Below, piece after piece: positions 13,901-23,694 of a DNA stretch of 64,000 nt. Location: positions 186,001 through 250,000 of the forward strand of contig SWDT01000030.1 in the NCBI GenBank assembly GCA_009193035.1, read 5' to 3'. The notes beneath the pieces were generated by a model. That model was not told the DNA's origin. It did not search any database and worked only from the letters and a program-made list of their open reading frames with translations. Position numbers and translations under genes: made by a program. The DNA is from Halicephalobus mephisto. Taxonomy: Eukaryota > Nematoda > Chromadorea > Rhabditida > Panagrolaimidae. Each line of letters begins with the position of its first letter. Position 1 is the stretch's first letter.

Positions 13901-16547
13901 AGCAGTGGGCTCCTTCAACGACCGCGGAACACTGCATCGAGTGGCTACATGGTCCTGAGCCTGGGGGAACAACTGAAACGATAGTCATCAGTGTCAATGT
14001 CATCGGAAAAAAAGATATTAATCACGGAATTCCAATAATTATCTCAGCATGAGTTTTTAGAATTTCCCAACTAGGACCAAAAAGTCTAAAATTTTGTATT
14101 TACATGATTTTGAACATTTTCGAAACCCATTATTTCAAAAAATAGATTTTTTTGATGAAATTTTTAAAAATAATCTCGAAATGAATTTTTAGAATTGTCC
14201 AATTGGGACCTAAAGTAATGGATTTTAGTGATTTTAGTAATTTTAAACAAAAAATGGACAAATAAGGACCTTGTTTGCATTCTCCGAGTTCGCTGACCCA
14301 AATGGAACCCTTCGTGGTGCAGTTTCTGTCGATGAAGGTACAGCTTTGTCCGTCAGATGTGGCTTTCATTCCGTAGATACAGTCGCAGGTTAGTCGATTG
14401 CAGAAGGAACCAGGCTCCACGGCGTTACATTGTTGGGAATACTGACATGGACCTCCAGGATGGACTTCTACAACCACAATGTTGCAAATGTTAAAATCGG
14501 ACATTGTGAAATTATTTCGACATGAATTTTAAAATTTTAGAATCTTGAAGTTTTGAATTTTTTTGGAAATTTTCAATGGATTCTGGAAGCTTCCGTGATA
14601 TCACAGAAGACTTCAGAAGTCCCTACAAGATTCTAAAAGTTTTATTGGAATTTTAAGATTCTGGAATCTTCCACAAGGTTTTCGGAAATTTTTACCAGAT
14701 TTTGGGACCTTGTGTAGGATTTTAGAAACTTTACAGTAGTTTGGACAGATTCAAAATTGACGATGGACATGGATTAAATTTAGAGGACTTACCTGACATG
14801 CAAGCCCCGACTTCGCTGACGTAGACTTGGCCAGTGGGACAACTGCCGCTTCTGCTGGATCCGGAATCCCCTGGGATACAGGTGGAACCGGCATTGAGGG
14901 CTCCTTCTCTGCATTTGCAAGTTCCGTCGCAGAACGCCAAAGGGTATCCTGCACAGACAGAATCGGTGCTGCAGACGGAATCTGGAGCTAATCCGGCTGC
15001 GGATAATCCGTTTCCTGGGGATTGGTAGTATCTGGATCTCGAGTTGAATCTTCGTGGGTTGTGTCTTGAATTCGAAAATCCGTCGTCATTGAATACACTA
15101 GTTTCAAATGGATACGGTAATTTTACAGGGAGATTTTCGGAGAAAACAAGATTAACGACGTTGGAAGCTAAATAAAAAAGAAAAATTAAAATCCTCATAT
15201 CTCGTAGACAAGATAACAGGTGACAAGTGAGATTTTTGAGAACTTTTGGTTCAGCAAAAAAAAAATAAAAAACAAATGCCTCTGGCAAAATTTAAAATGA
15301 ATCATCTTCGAGAACTTACCGATCGAGCAAGTGTGCCCTGAGGGAAGAAGCCCATTAGGACATTGACATCGACTTCGTTTATCACATATCGCCCCAGGGA
15401 AAGCCTTCGAACATTGTCTGGAGTCGACGCATCCCGATTGGCCTGGATACACGGCTAAAAATTTTCGAACATTATAAAATTTTTGAAAAATTAAAAATAT
15501 TCGAATTTGTAAAGTTTAAAAAATTTTAAATTATATTTTAAAAAATTAAAATAAAAATTCTTAGAAATTTTCCCGACACGAATTTCCGGAGCTTGGTAGA
15601 AACCAAACTAGCTTGCGTGGTGGTTTTGGTTTCACACACTGGTTATTTCGTAATCTCACACGATTTCGCAATTCACTTTTTGATCTATGTTCTACCTAAG
15701 CAGATCTACAAACTTTCGCCTTATGGATACATGAGACATAAAACATTGTCCATTCTTGAGCGTCTTTTCTTATATTTCAAATTATTTTCACAAAAAAGCG
15801 TAACTTTTGGCGGAATAAAAAATAGAAATAGTCACTATTATATTTTTCGTCATAAATGCCAAATATTCATAAAAATGTGACGATTGTGTCACATTTCACA
15901 ATTGTTAAAGAGCCAAAAGTTACGTTTTTTGTGTATTGGAGCTGTTTTTGGATAGTGATCTTAACAGCTCCAGTAAATTTGGATAGTGACTAGAAATTCC
16001 TAATTTGAGTCGGAAATAGACACTATCCAGTCTCTACACAAAAAAGTAACTTTTGATACAGTAAGAAAATGGAAATCGTCACTATTAAGTTATAATTTCG
16101 CAATTGTTAGAAAATCAAAAGTTTCGTTTTTTTGTATGTTTTAAATGTTGTAAATTTAAAAAAAAAATACGGAATTTTTAGTTTTTTAAAATAGGAAATT
16201 GACTCACTCGGATGGCATTTGGAATCGACTTCGACGTGGGTGGAGAGACACATGCAGACGCTGAAGGAGCTACAGTACTCCCCGACGCCGATGCAGTCCC
16301 CTGTATGTTCGCATTTCTCTCCTACTGTAGAAGTTTTTCCTTTTTGAATACATTCGTTTCCTGATGGTCTGTATGAAGGCGCACAGATGCAGATTCCGTC
16401 GACGCAGATGGCGTTCAGCGTCGAACAGGGGGGTTCCAACCCGACGATCTGACAGGGCCCCCCGAGATATCCGCTTTTTTGCGTTTTTGTTAATTGAAAT
16501 AGAAAATATAAAAAAAATAATATTATACCATGGGACATTGAAGCCAT
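81..16547 (-). CDS. Giant secreted EB-module protein with C-terminal NodB (chitin deacetylase-like) domain; LGX-1/F48E3.8-like
   Basis: Likely a cuticle or extracellular-matrix protein. I model 25 exons, in gene order: 16547-16208, 15454-15320, 15167-14793, 14466-14270, 13973-13445, 12793-12662, 12590-12142, 12095-11537, 11437-11297, 10809-10549, 10043-9405, 8601-8338, 8140-7928, 7874-7545, 7303-6851, 6424-6281, 6235-6116, 6064-5936, 5879-5544, 5053-3816, 3509-2732, 2371-2240, 2192-2034, 1935-1413, 906-81. The total is 9,402 nt, a multiple of three (about 3,133 aa). The start at 16547 gives a hydrophobic signal peptide (core [13 protein letters not shown]) followed by cysteine-rich modules of the form PGxxC..C.GGSxCxxxxCxCPxG...C. 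These match the nematode EB module and number several dozen. Ser/Pro-rich linkers occur near 7000-7150 and 1750-1900. The C-terminus is a polysaccharide-deacetylase fold ([22 protein letters not shown]). From memory, C. elegans LGX-1 and F48E3.8 share this layout; which is the orthologue is undecided. Exon edges were read by eye. Confidence 0.85.
1085..1345. repeat. 63-bp tandem repeat, three copies, in the last intron of the EB/NodB gene
   Basis: GTTACGAAATT recurs at 1085, 1148 and 1211, each followed by a CGAATACCAGGGATTTCAT block and an ACTACAGTAA block. A unique tail with GATTTTATACGATAG follows. The same units and the same tail occur at 5295-5512 in another intron of this gene. Confidence 0.85.
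5295..5512. repeat. Second copy of the 63-bp repeat and its tail, in another intron of the same gene
   Basis: Two units carrying CGAATA(T/C)CAGGGAT(C/T)TCAT and TTACAGTAA or ACTACAGTAA, then the tail with GATTTTATACGATAG and CGCCGAAAACTAACT, as at 1085-1345. The match over the tail is almost perfect, so the two intronic copies are recent or have been homogenised. Confidence 0.85.
8800..9185. mobile_element. Long inverted-repeat MITE in an intron of the EB/NodB gene
   Basis: Left arm about 8837-8972 and right arm about 9015-9157 are imperfect reverse complements of each other over roughly 140 bp. Both arms contain TTTTCTGAAATTAGGTCTAA and GTAATTGAGT(G/T)CAATCGATG in opposite orientation. Outside the arms, related segments (ACGGT(C/T)AGTTGAAA) flank both sides in direct orientation near 8809 and 9162. 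There is no coding capacity, so this is a non-autonomous palindromic DNA element. Confidence 0.8.
10044..10548 (-). other. GC-AG intron containing an ATATAT-rich tandem array
   Basis: The donor reads CAAG|GCAAGT on the minus strand (10552-10547), the classical context of a GC-AG intron. The acceptor TTTCAG lies at 10045-10044. Both flanking exons are coding in phase 1 and no GT donor fits. From about 10240 to 10535 the intron is a degenerate array of roughly 20-40 bp units with GATATATGGAATTCAAAATT and ATTCATATAAAGAAGTTAAA. Confidence 0.7.
10855..11222. repeat. Intronic dispersed repeat with GGTCCCGACACGAATTT head
   Basis: A shorter diverged unit (about 10855-10970) precedes a full one (about 10975-11222). 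The full unit holds CCCGACACGAATTTCC, GCTTGGTAGAAACCAAACTA, GGTTTCACACACTGGTTATT and CTTATGGATACATGAGACAT. It matches 15565-15788 almost base for base. It lies in the intron between exons 11437-11297 and 10809-10549. Confidence 0.85.
12840..13260. repeat. Three diverged tandem units of about 160 bp in an intron
   Basis: Each unit has a TCTCAACACGAATTT-like head, then AAAATAGCCTACTTGGT, TTTTGATTTTGCGCGGTAAT and ATTTCGTAGTTTTAC. They look like older relatives of the 10975-11222 repeat. The rest of the intron, to the exon edge at 13445, shows nothing recognisable. Confidence 0.7.
15565..15788. repeat. Second full copy of the 10975-11222 intronic repeat
   Basis: Carries CCCGACACGAATTTCCGGAG, GGTTTCACACACTGGTTATT and CTTATGGATACATGAGACAT with only scattered differences from the other copy. 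It runs directly into the MITE at 15789, which may have inserted at its end. Confidence 0.85.
15789..16136. mobile_element. MITE cluster with CACAAAAAAGCGTAACTTTT termini (locus 1)
   Basis: The first unit, 15789-15933, starts CACAAAAAAGCGTAACTTTT and ends with its near reverse complement AAAAGTTACGTTTTTTGTG. Inside is a hairpin-forming AAAATGTGACGATTGTGTCA block. A second, shorter unit occupies about 16037-16136. Between them lies a spacer with GGATAGTGACT...ACTATCCAG inverted repeats. Related copies are at 36613-36990 and 54934-55578. Confidence 0.75.
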
Positions 16548-16605
16548 AAATAGCAAATTTCAAAAATGAATCAATAACAATCAAAATTAAAATCGGAAGA
16601 TGACT
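16548..16605 (-). promoter_or_regulatory. Probable 5' UTR and trans-splice acceptor of the EB/NodB gene
   Basis: On the minus strand CTCTTCAG ends at 16604, about 57 nt before the ATG at 16547. No other AG acceptor lies between it and the ATG and no upstream coding exon joins in frame. This fits a spliced-leader addition site. The more GC-balanced block 16610-16755 upstream may hold the promoter. Confidence 0.4.
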
Positions 16606-16732
16606 GAAGAGATCTCGAGAGTCCCGGTGAAGAAGGTCGACCGGAAACCAGCGGTTGAGTGGAGTACTTTCGGGACTTCGGCAGTCTATCTTGAGTAAAC
16701 AAGCTCCAAACTTGGGCTTACAAACGGATTTG

Positions 16733-17120
16733 CCGCTTCTGGAGTAAACACTATACATTTCGAAACAAAGTAGCAATAATTTAAAAATCAAAAATAAAAA
16801 TTATCGCGAAATGGTCCCGACACGAATTTTCAGATTTTCTGATTTTTAAAGATTTTAGAAATTTTAAAAAGTTTTTGGAGTAAATAATATACATTTCGAA
16901 ACAAAGTAACAATAATTTAAAAATCAAAAATAAGAATTATCGCGAAATGGTCCCGACACGAATTTCTAGATTTTCAGATTTTTAAAGATTTTCGAAATTT
17001 TAAAAAGTTTTTGAAGTAAATAATATACATTTCGAAACAAAGTAACAGTAATTTAAAAATCAAAAATAAGAATTTTCACGAAATGGTCCTGACACGAATT
17101 TCTAGATTTTCAAAACCTTT
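16733..17120. repeat. Three tandem units of about 135 bp just upstream of the EB/NodB gene
   Basis: Each unit contains GGAGTAAA(C/T)A(C/A)TATACATTTC, AACAAAGTA(G/A)CA(A/G)TAATTT and CGAAATGGTCC(C/T)GACACGAA. The first copy merges with the gene-proximal upstream region, so the array seems to have grown from promoter-side sequence. Confidence 0.8.
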
Positions 17121-18447
17121 GATTTTATGTACATTTTAAAATTATATCATCATAAAAAAGTGAAAAATATCACAAAATCGTCTCAATACAGATTTTTGAA
17201 ATTTTATAAAAACTTTCAGAATCGTAAATTTCGAATATGGATTTTAAAAAATTTTCGAAAATTTTAATATTTTTCACAAGAATCTGAAATTTCTGAAAAG
17301 CTTGAACGAAATAAAATCCGTAATGTTGAACAAATTCGTGTTTTTGGATCGAGGTCGAAAAATGCCCGTGGGACGGCCGCTCCGGCTGCGTCAACAGAAG
17401 CCCCCCAGTACCCCCGAAGGATAAAGGTGAACTGACCATTCCTTATTTCGAAATTTTTTGATTTTCAGGGATCATCATTTTTGAAAACAAAAAGTACAAT
17501 TTTCTAAAAATATTTCGATTTTTAAATTTTTTTTGAATTTTGGAAGTTTTTAGAATTTTTAGAGAATTCTGAAATCTTTGAAAATTTCGAAATTATTAAA
17601 AATTATGGATTTTGGAAGTTTTTTGAATTTTTTAGAAAAGTTTGAAAATTCTTAAATTATTTTAGAATTTTTTGGAAAATTTTGAAATTTTTAAAAAATT
17701 TTCAGAATCATTTCAAACTTGGAATTTTGGAGGTCTTTTAAAGGATTTTTGAACTTTTTCAACTTTTTTAGAAATTTTTAAAAAATTTTCAGAATTATTT
17801 CAAACTTGAAATTTTGGAGGTTTCTGAAACTGAAAAATTTTCAGAATTTTTTCAACTTTTTTGAAAATTTTAAACATTCCAAAATTTAATAAAATCATCT
17901 TAAAAATGAATTTTGGAAATTTTTAGAATTTTTTAGACTTTTTAAATTTCGAATTTTTTTCAACTTTTTTGAAAATTTTAAACTTTTTAGAATTTAATAA
18001 AATCATCTTGAGAATGAATTTTAGAGATTTTTAGAATTTTTTAGACTTTTTAAATTTTTAGAATTTTTTTCAACTTTTTAGAATCTATTTTCTGAAACTT
18101 CAAATTCTAGAAATTTTATAATTTTCGTGTCAGGACCATTTTGTAAAAAAATTCATTTTTTTTTTATTTTTAAATTTAATTTTACTGTTTAATTAACTAG
18201 TAATAAATTTTATAAAAAACAATCAAGTGCTGTTCTTGTCAAGACCATTGTTTTTAATTTTTCGAAAAATTAATGTCGGAGAAAATTTTGAATAAAATTT
18301 TTTTTATCATAAGACAAAAAAGCTTAAGAGATCAATAACCAAGCTCGAGTCGAACAACAATTAATCGTTAATCTTGTCAGAACCAGGATCTGGAATTTCC
18401 CCCACAAACATTGAAAATCAAAGAGATCACTAAATTAAGAATTTTTG
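17121..18447. other. AT-rich intergenic DNA, no gene seen
   Basis: Mostly degenerate repeats of AATTTTTAGAATTTTTTGAA type. A short less AT-rich patch lies at 17340-17420 with no convincing reading frame, and there is a TTTCGTGTCAGGACCATTTT word at 18124. Confidence 0.6.
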
Positions 18448-18960
18448 TCTCACCACGAAAGATTTTTTAAAAAATGCTTAATCAATTTTTTAATTACAAA
18501 ATTTAACATTATTTTTTTCAGGATCATTGCTTCAATTTTTTTTGAAATTTAAAAAATAAAAAATATGGAATAATAATCCCCAGTCTCACCACGAAAGATT
18601 TTTTTATAAGTTTTGTCATCAATTTTATAATCACAAATTTTAACATTATTCCCTTCAAGACCATTGCTTCAATTTTTTTGAAATTTCAAACATAAAAACA
18701 TGAAGTAAAAATCCCCGGTCCTACCACGAAAATCCTTAAAATTTTGTCACTAATTTGATAATCACAAATTTTAACATTATTCCCTTCAGGACCATTGCTT
18801 CAATTTTTTTGAAATTTAAAATAAAAAATATTAAATAATAATCTCCAGTCCCACTACGAAAATCCTTAAAATTTTGTCACTAGTTTGATAATCACAAAAT
18901 TTAGCATTATTCCCTTCAGGACCATTGCTTCAATTTCCCTTGTAATTTCGACATAAAAAA
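18448..18960. repeat. Four tandem units of about 125 bp
   Basis: Each unit runs CTCACCACGAAAGATT (or CTACCACGAAAATCC), TAATCACAAATTTTAACATT, TTCAGGACCATTGCTTCAAT, then an AT-rich tail with CCCCAGTC. The copies become slightly shorter to the right. Confidence 0.8.
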
Positions 18961-21202
18961 ACCCATTATCCGACCACGAACTGTGCCTGATTTATGTTTT
19001 CCCATAACCCTAATTACTAGTCCTTTGTTTTCTTGTCCAATTTGTGATTTCATCCAGGATCATTAATCTCGATCTTCTTTATCTTAATTTCCACTCAAAG
19101 CATTTTTATTTAAAATAAAAAAATGTATACTTTTTCGATTAAAAATAGCCGTTGGTCATTTGGATTTTTAAAATCAAAGAAATCCAATGTTCGCAATAAA
19201 TCAAAAAAAAAAAGAACAACGATTTTCGAAAATTTATCAATTCAAAAATGCCTTGATTTTGATCCTGACATGTCAGTTGTCGTTTTGATCCTTGTTTCGT
19301 TGCCGAACACGTCAAAAACAATGGTGGACAACGGGGGATTGGACAGACAATCAGGAACCAAATTTTATGAAGTTCTTCAAATTCGATTTTTTTCTTCAAC
19401 ATCTAAGAAAAAACAAAAACAAGGTTAAAAATAAAAAATATAGATTATGATTTTTAAAAAATGTATAATATTAATTATTTAAAAAATAACAAATGTAAAT
19501 TTTTGTGATTTTTTTAAAATTTCGAAATAGTTGAAATTTTGAAGATTCGGACGCGTGCGGGTCTCGAAACGAAAGATTGAAGCGGGACTTTCGAATTTTG
19601 GAGTTGTGGTACCTAAAGTTGAAGATTAAATATTGTTCCGTTTATTTCGCTTATTTCGTTTATTTTTGTTTTTCCTTTCTTCATACCTTCATAGTCAACT
19701 CGAGAAAGTGCCAAATGTTTCAGCTGCGATGCTTAAACCAGGTCAACTGCACCTTTGTTGCTTTTTTCGCGCTTAGGTTCCATCTCCGACATTGCCGAGT
19801 TTGCTAATAACATTTCCTGATCGAGGGATCTCCCTCAAATACAAATTTTTCTATCTTTGGCAATGCCGTTGAAGGAGATTATCGTATTCTTTGGGAGAAT
19901 GTTTGACTAACCCAGATTTATGTGAGTTTAGCTCCTTATTTTTGCTTTTGCCTTGATTAGATGGCGTTTCCATATATTAATTCGTGTATTAATTATATCT
20001 TTTCTACTTTAATTTTATGTTAAAATTACTATATACCGTGAATTCCCGTGTACTGAGTTATTTGGCAGTGATTAGCTCAAGTTTTCACGAGTTGAATGTC
20101 TTAATCGTGATTTTATTGCAATTATATGACGTTTTCATATATTAATTGTATCTTTTTTGTCTTAATTCTGTGCTAAAGTTGCTATATATCGTAGATTTTT
20201 ATGAATTAAACTCCTTTGTCGGGTTTTTTCCATGTTTTCATATACTAATTAAACCTTTTTTGCCTAAATTCCTTATTAAATTCTTCATATAACCTGGATT
20301 TCTAGGATTTGAACGTCTTAATCACGATTAAATTATGTTTCCGTATGTTAATTCATATATGAACTATGCCCTTTACGTTAGTTCCGTGTTGCATCCATTG
20401 TTCGTACTACTTTAGGCCAAAGTACAAAACTTTCAAGTGGTTGTGAATCTTGGACGGTCATTAGCAATCTCCAACCCCTGCGGGGCGCAATTGTTGTGCT
20501 TTCTCAGATGTTCACTTGCAAGTTGGCGAGGTAGTTGCTCCTCACTTGTCGCCAATTCCTGCAGCATTTTGTCAATCCTGGCTTTCTCGGCAACACTAAA
20601 GCAGTCATTTATCACCAGCGGTCGTTTTAGCTTATTTCAGGGACAGAGACAGGGGTGTACCTTCAATTTTTCGAAATTGGACGACCAATTGGACAGCGGC
20701 GATTTTTTGTTTTTCTTGGTCTTTTTTATTTTCAAGGATTACTTGTAATGTCTTGCTAATCCCATTAGGAATTAGTTTCTCGTGGTTTTTTTTGACAAGA
20801 ACTACAGCAAGATGAATTTTAGACGTGTTTCAAGGATGCAGATTTTTTTGTTTTTATCTGATTTCTATAAACTAAGCTGATTTTCACAATCTCCGTTGTT
20901 GATCGCTTCACCAAGTGTTTTTTATCCAAACAAATCGCCTAAAGCTTGAAGTGGATAACTAGTGTTTATTCTTTTTGAAAATTTAAAAAAGAAATTTTTC
21001 AAAAAGTTGTTGATCAAACGACGATTAGACCTAAAAAATGAATAATTTTCTCATTTTTTATGATTAATAACTACTTGCGTGTTCATGCATCGTTTTGAAT
21101 TCGTAGTTTTTGTTTTTATTTAAAAATGAATCAATAAGTTTTACAGGAGGGTTTAACCATAATCACTAACCAAGAACCGCCCCCATTTTTTTGAACGTAA
21201 AA
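18961..21202. other. Intergenic region upstream of the small membrane-protein gene; no confident gene
   Basis: It holds moderately GC-balanced, non-repetitive blocks (19255-19400, 19545-19870, 20420-20700) separated by AT-rich DNA, and loosely repeated CATATATTAATT / CTTAATCGTGATT segments at 19960-20380. These could be regulatory. Short open frames here do not look like proteins, except the minus-strand piece listed separately at 20433-20645. Confidence 0.4.
20433..20645 (-). pseudogene. Isolated protein-like open frame, unidentified fragment
   Basis: A minus-strand frame open for about 68 codons ends at TGA 20433-20435. It reads like real protein (segments VINDCFSVAEKARIDKMLQE and RQLASEHLRKHNN) in locally GC-richer DNA. 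There is no good acceptor at its upstream end, no signal or known domain, and nothing continuous on either side. It may be a decayed exon or transposon fragment. Confidence 0.2.
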
Positions 21203-22470
21203 ATGGGCAATTCTAACAGTCATCAACCAGAACCAGCTCCCATGATGGACGGCCCACGGTATCCACTTCCTGATTTTAACGACATTTTTCACAAAGGTAA
21301 GTTTTATTTTATATAAATTCTTCTTGAGCGTTTGTTCCGCCTATCACAGGGTTTGCTTTATAATATCAAATGGTACAATTACAAATATAAGATACTAGGA
21401 AACTAAATGCCTAATTTCTTGTGCCATCGTAGTGAGATATTCACTGATGCGATGTCCTTTTTGTTGATCGGCTTGTCGCAGGAGCTTGTCATCTGGACTA
21501 ATCCGAGTTCTTCGATTGGTTGTGAGAGTTTCTTATCCTCAGTGACTGGATTGTCCATGGTTGGCAACATCCAGTGCCTTCGACCAGGAGTCGAACTTGG
21601 ATGTCTTAACTTTTCAGCTACGTATACTAATCACTATATTGCCGAAGGCTTAATTTTATATAAATTAAACAACTCATTTTTGAAATTGTTTTTTCTTGTT
21701 ATTTAGAATATTTTTATATAATTATTAACTCTCGAAAATGAACAGAGGATCTTACATTTCGTATGTCTTTGATCTAAGTTTCTAAATTTATAAAATATAT
21801 TTCCAAAGAAAATACGAAATTACCGTAAAAACTACATAACTCTAAAAAGTCCACCTAGATTACTGTAGTTTCTATCAAGTTTTGGAAACTGGTATTCATT
21901 TTGTAACAACATTTAATTTGAATTTTTTATGATAGTATGGTAATTAATCTGGAATTTTCTAGGAGTCCCGAAAATGATGCAAGTAGCTGATGACATGCAT
22001 AGAATGACTGATTACATTATGGATCTTCGGAACATGACAATTGGTTTGGTTTTCCTTAGTATTATTGGGATGATCTTTTTTTTGATCCTGAAATGGCATA
22101 ATTCTCGTAAAGTTGCCAGACGTCGTCGTTATGTAGGTTTTTTGTATTTTGGAAATAATACCTGAAGTGATTTTAGAGACAATTTCAAAATGGAGAATAC
22201 AGTAGTGAACAGTCGTCCCTCTCTCGTCCGTATAGAACTTATCCTCAAAATCAGAAACAATCGGATTGGACTCTACATCACCATAAGATCGACATGGATA
22301 AGGCTATGGATAGTGCTCATCCACAAATTGGAACCAAAACTGATTTCAGTGCAAGTACTCATAGCGACAGAGGAACACCCCCGACTACTGTGAATCTGCC
22401 GAACGGAGGCCACATGATCAAAGTAGGTGGTTTCGATGGTGCAGATGGCCAGAAAAAGCTCATGCTTTAA
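21203..22470 (+). CDS. Small membrane protein, unrecognised family, probably N-myristoylated
   Basis: Three exons, 21203-21296, 21963-22132 and 22177-22470 (TAA), join in phases 1 and 0 to give 185 residues. The N-terminus MGNSNS fits the N-myristoylation pattern (Gly2, Ser6). Residues 1-30 are Pro-rich. One transmembrane segment spans about residues 57-74 (GLVFLSIIGMIFFLIL) and is followed by a strongly basic stretch ending VARRRRY. The rest is a hydrophilic Ser/Thr/His-rich tail. This suggests a single-pass or peripheral membrane protein with a cytosolic tail. A second possible last exon at 22636-22713 gives a different C-terminus. AATAAA occurs at about 22824. No family was recognised, so function is not assigned. 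Confidence 0.7.
21576..21649 (-). pseudogene. tRNA-like sequence (tRNA pseudogene or SINE head) antisense in intron 1
   Basis: Read on the minus strand from 21649, 74 nt begin GCCTTCG and end CGAAGGC, a perfect 7-bp acceptor stem followed by A. A D-arm of tRNA-Asp/Glu type (ATATAGTGATTAGTATAC) and a B-box/T-loop (AAGTTCGACTCCTGG) are present. The anticodon arm does not form a proper 5-bp stem, the T stem has one mismatch, and one extra base precedes the acceptor stem. A small ACTGGAT...ATCCAGT hairpin lies just outside at 21545-21575. Confidence 0.5.
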
Positions 22471-22635
22471 AGGAAAATTTTTTTGCTCACTAACATTTAC
22501 GGGATATGGTCTATGTATGTAATATGGGATGTATTTTGTGTATTATTTTGGAGTAATGTCTGTCCAAGAATAATGAAGTTAATCGTGAAGTGTTTGTGAA
22601 GTACTGTAGTGGAATATGAATAACAAAATGTTTAG

Positions 22636-22713
22636 GCACCCTTCAACCAGGGAAAGTTTGGTCCTCCTGTTAAACTTATGGTCGAAGATTGTCCTTATGC
22701 AGATGAACCTTGA
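22636..22713 (+). other. Alternative last exon of the small membrane-protein gene
   Basis: TTTAG at 22631-22635 is followed by 25 open codons (starting APFNQGKFGPPVKL) and TGA 22711-22713. The donor AAA|GTAGGT at 22422/22423 inside the main last exon is in phase 0 and joins to it in frame. This would replace the tail after HMIK with a Pro/Asp-rich end and give a 195-residue isoform. Confidence 0.55.
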
Positions 22714-23694
22714 ACGAATATGAAATGGAATTTTTTTAAAGGATTTTAATGATTTTTAAATTTTTTTTTACATTTCCTTTGTTATTGAAATTGTAACACG
22801 GGTTACTGTAGTAATGGAGAAAAAATAAAGAAATTATTGAAATTTGGATATGTTAAATAAATGATTTTTAATAAAAATATGATAATTGTGGAAATGTTTG
22901 AAATTAAAGATGTTTTGAAAGTAGTTTTATTTTAAAGTATTTGGAACAAGTTTTTGAAATAATTTTATTATAAAAATCAAAAATGAAACTATTTAAAAAT
23001 TTTCTCAAAATGGATTTTTTATAACTTCCTAAATTCTACAGTAATTTTTAATTTTGATCTTATATGACAATTTTGTAATTTTAGATTATTTCAAAAATTA
23101 TTTTATTATAAAAAAATAAAAATAAAATTATTCCAAAATTGTTTAGAAACGAATTTTTATAAATTCCTAGATTCTACAGTAACTTACATAATAATTTTGA
23201 CTTAAAATAATGGTTATTTCGAAAATAATTATATATCATGAAAATCAAAAATAAAATTATTCAAAAATTCTCTCGACATTAATTTTTAAATTTCTAGAAA
23301 ACTCTGAAATTAATTTTTAATGTTAATTTCGATTTTTATTAAATTCCAAAATATTTCAAATTTTTTTTTAATTTTAAATTTTAAAAATCATTTTGAAAAT
23401 TTTTAATTTAAAAAAATCAAAAAAACTTAAAATTTTAAAAAATTATTTCGAAATTTTTTAATTAAAAGAATTTTAAAAATTTTAAATTTTAAAAAATTAT
23501 TTCTGAATTTTTTTAATTAAAAAAAATTAATTAAATTTGAAAAATTATTTCAAAATTTTTTTCATCGATGAATCAGTCGATAAACTTTCACAACTACTTG
23601 ATGATTCAACAAGTTTATTTCGAAATTTTTTTACTCTAAAATTCGTATTTTCAAATTTTTTGTGAAACTCAAAATTTTTCATTTTCCATAGTTT
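22714..23694. other. AT-rich spacer after the membrane-protein gene
   Basis: The 3' UTR with AATAAA near 22824 is followed by repeated AAAATTATTCCAAAATTGTTT / TAGATTCTACAGTAAC blocks (22980-23330), which also appear near 32185-32345, and then plain A/T runs. No gene seen. Confidence 0.6.

Noticed and set aside
16606..16791. Minus-strand frame with hydrophobic start (KLLLLCF) upstream of the EB/NodB gene, considered as an alternative first exon
   Set aside because: It begins at TTG with no ATG before the hydrophobic part, and its frame does not continue into the first EB exon.
19123..19428. Open frames on both strands of about 90-100 codons upstream of the small membrane-protein gene
   Set aside because: Composition is Lys/Phe/Ser-rich from A/T runs, both strands are equally open, there are no family features and no splice context.
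20437..20748. Plus-strand 103-codon frame
   Set aside because: It overlaps the more protein-like minus-strand frame, and its end is only Phe-rich poly-T translation.
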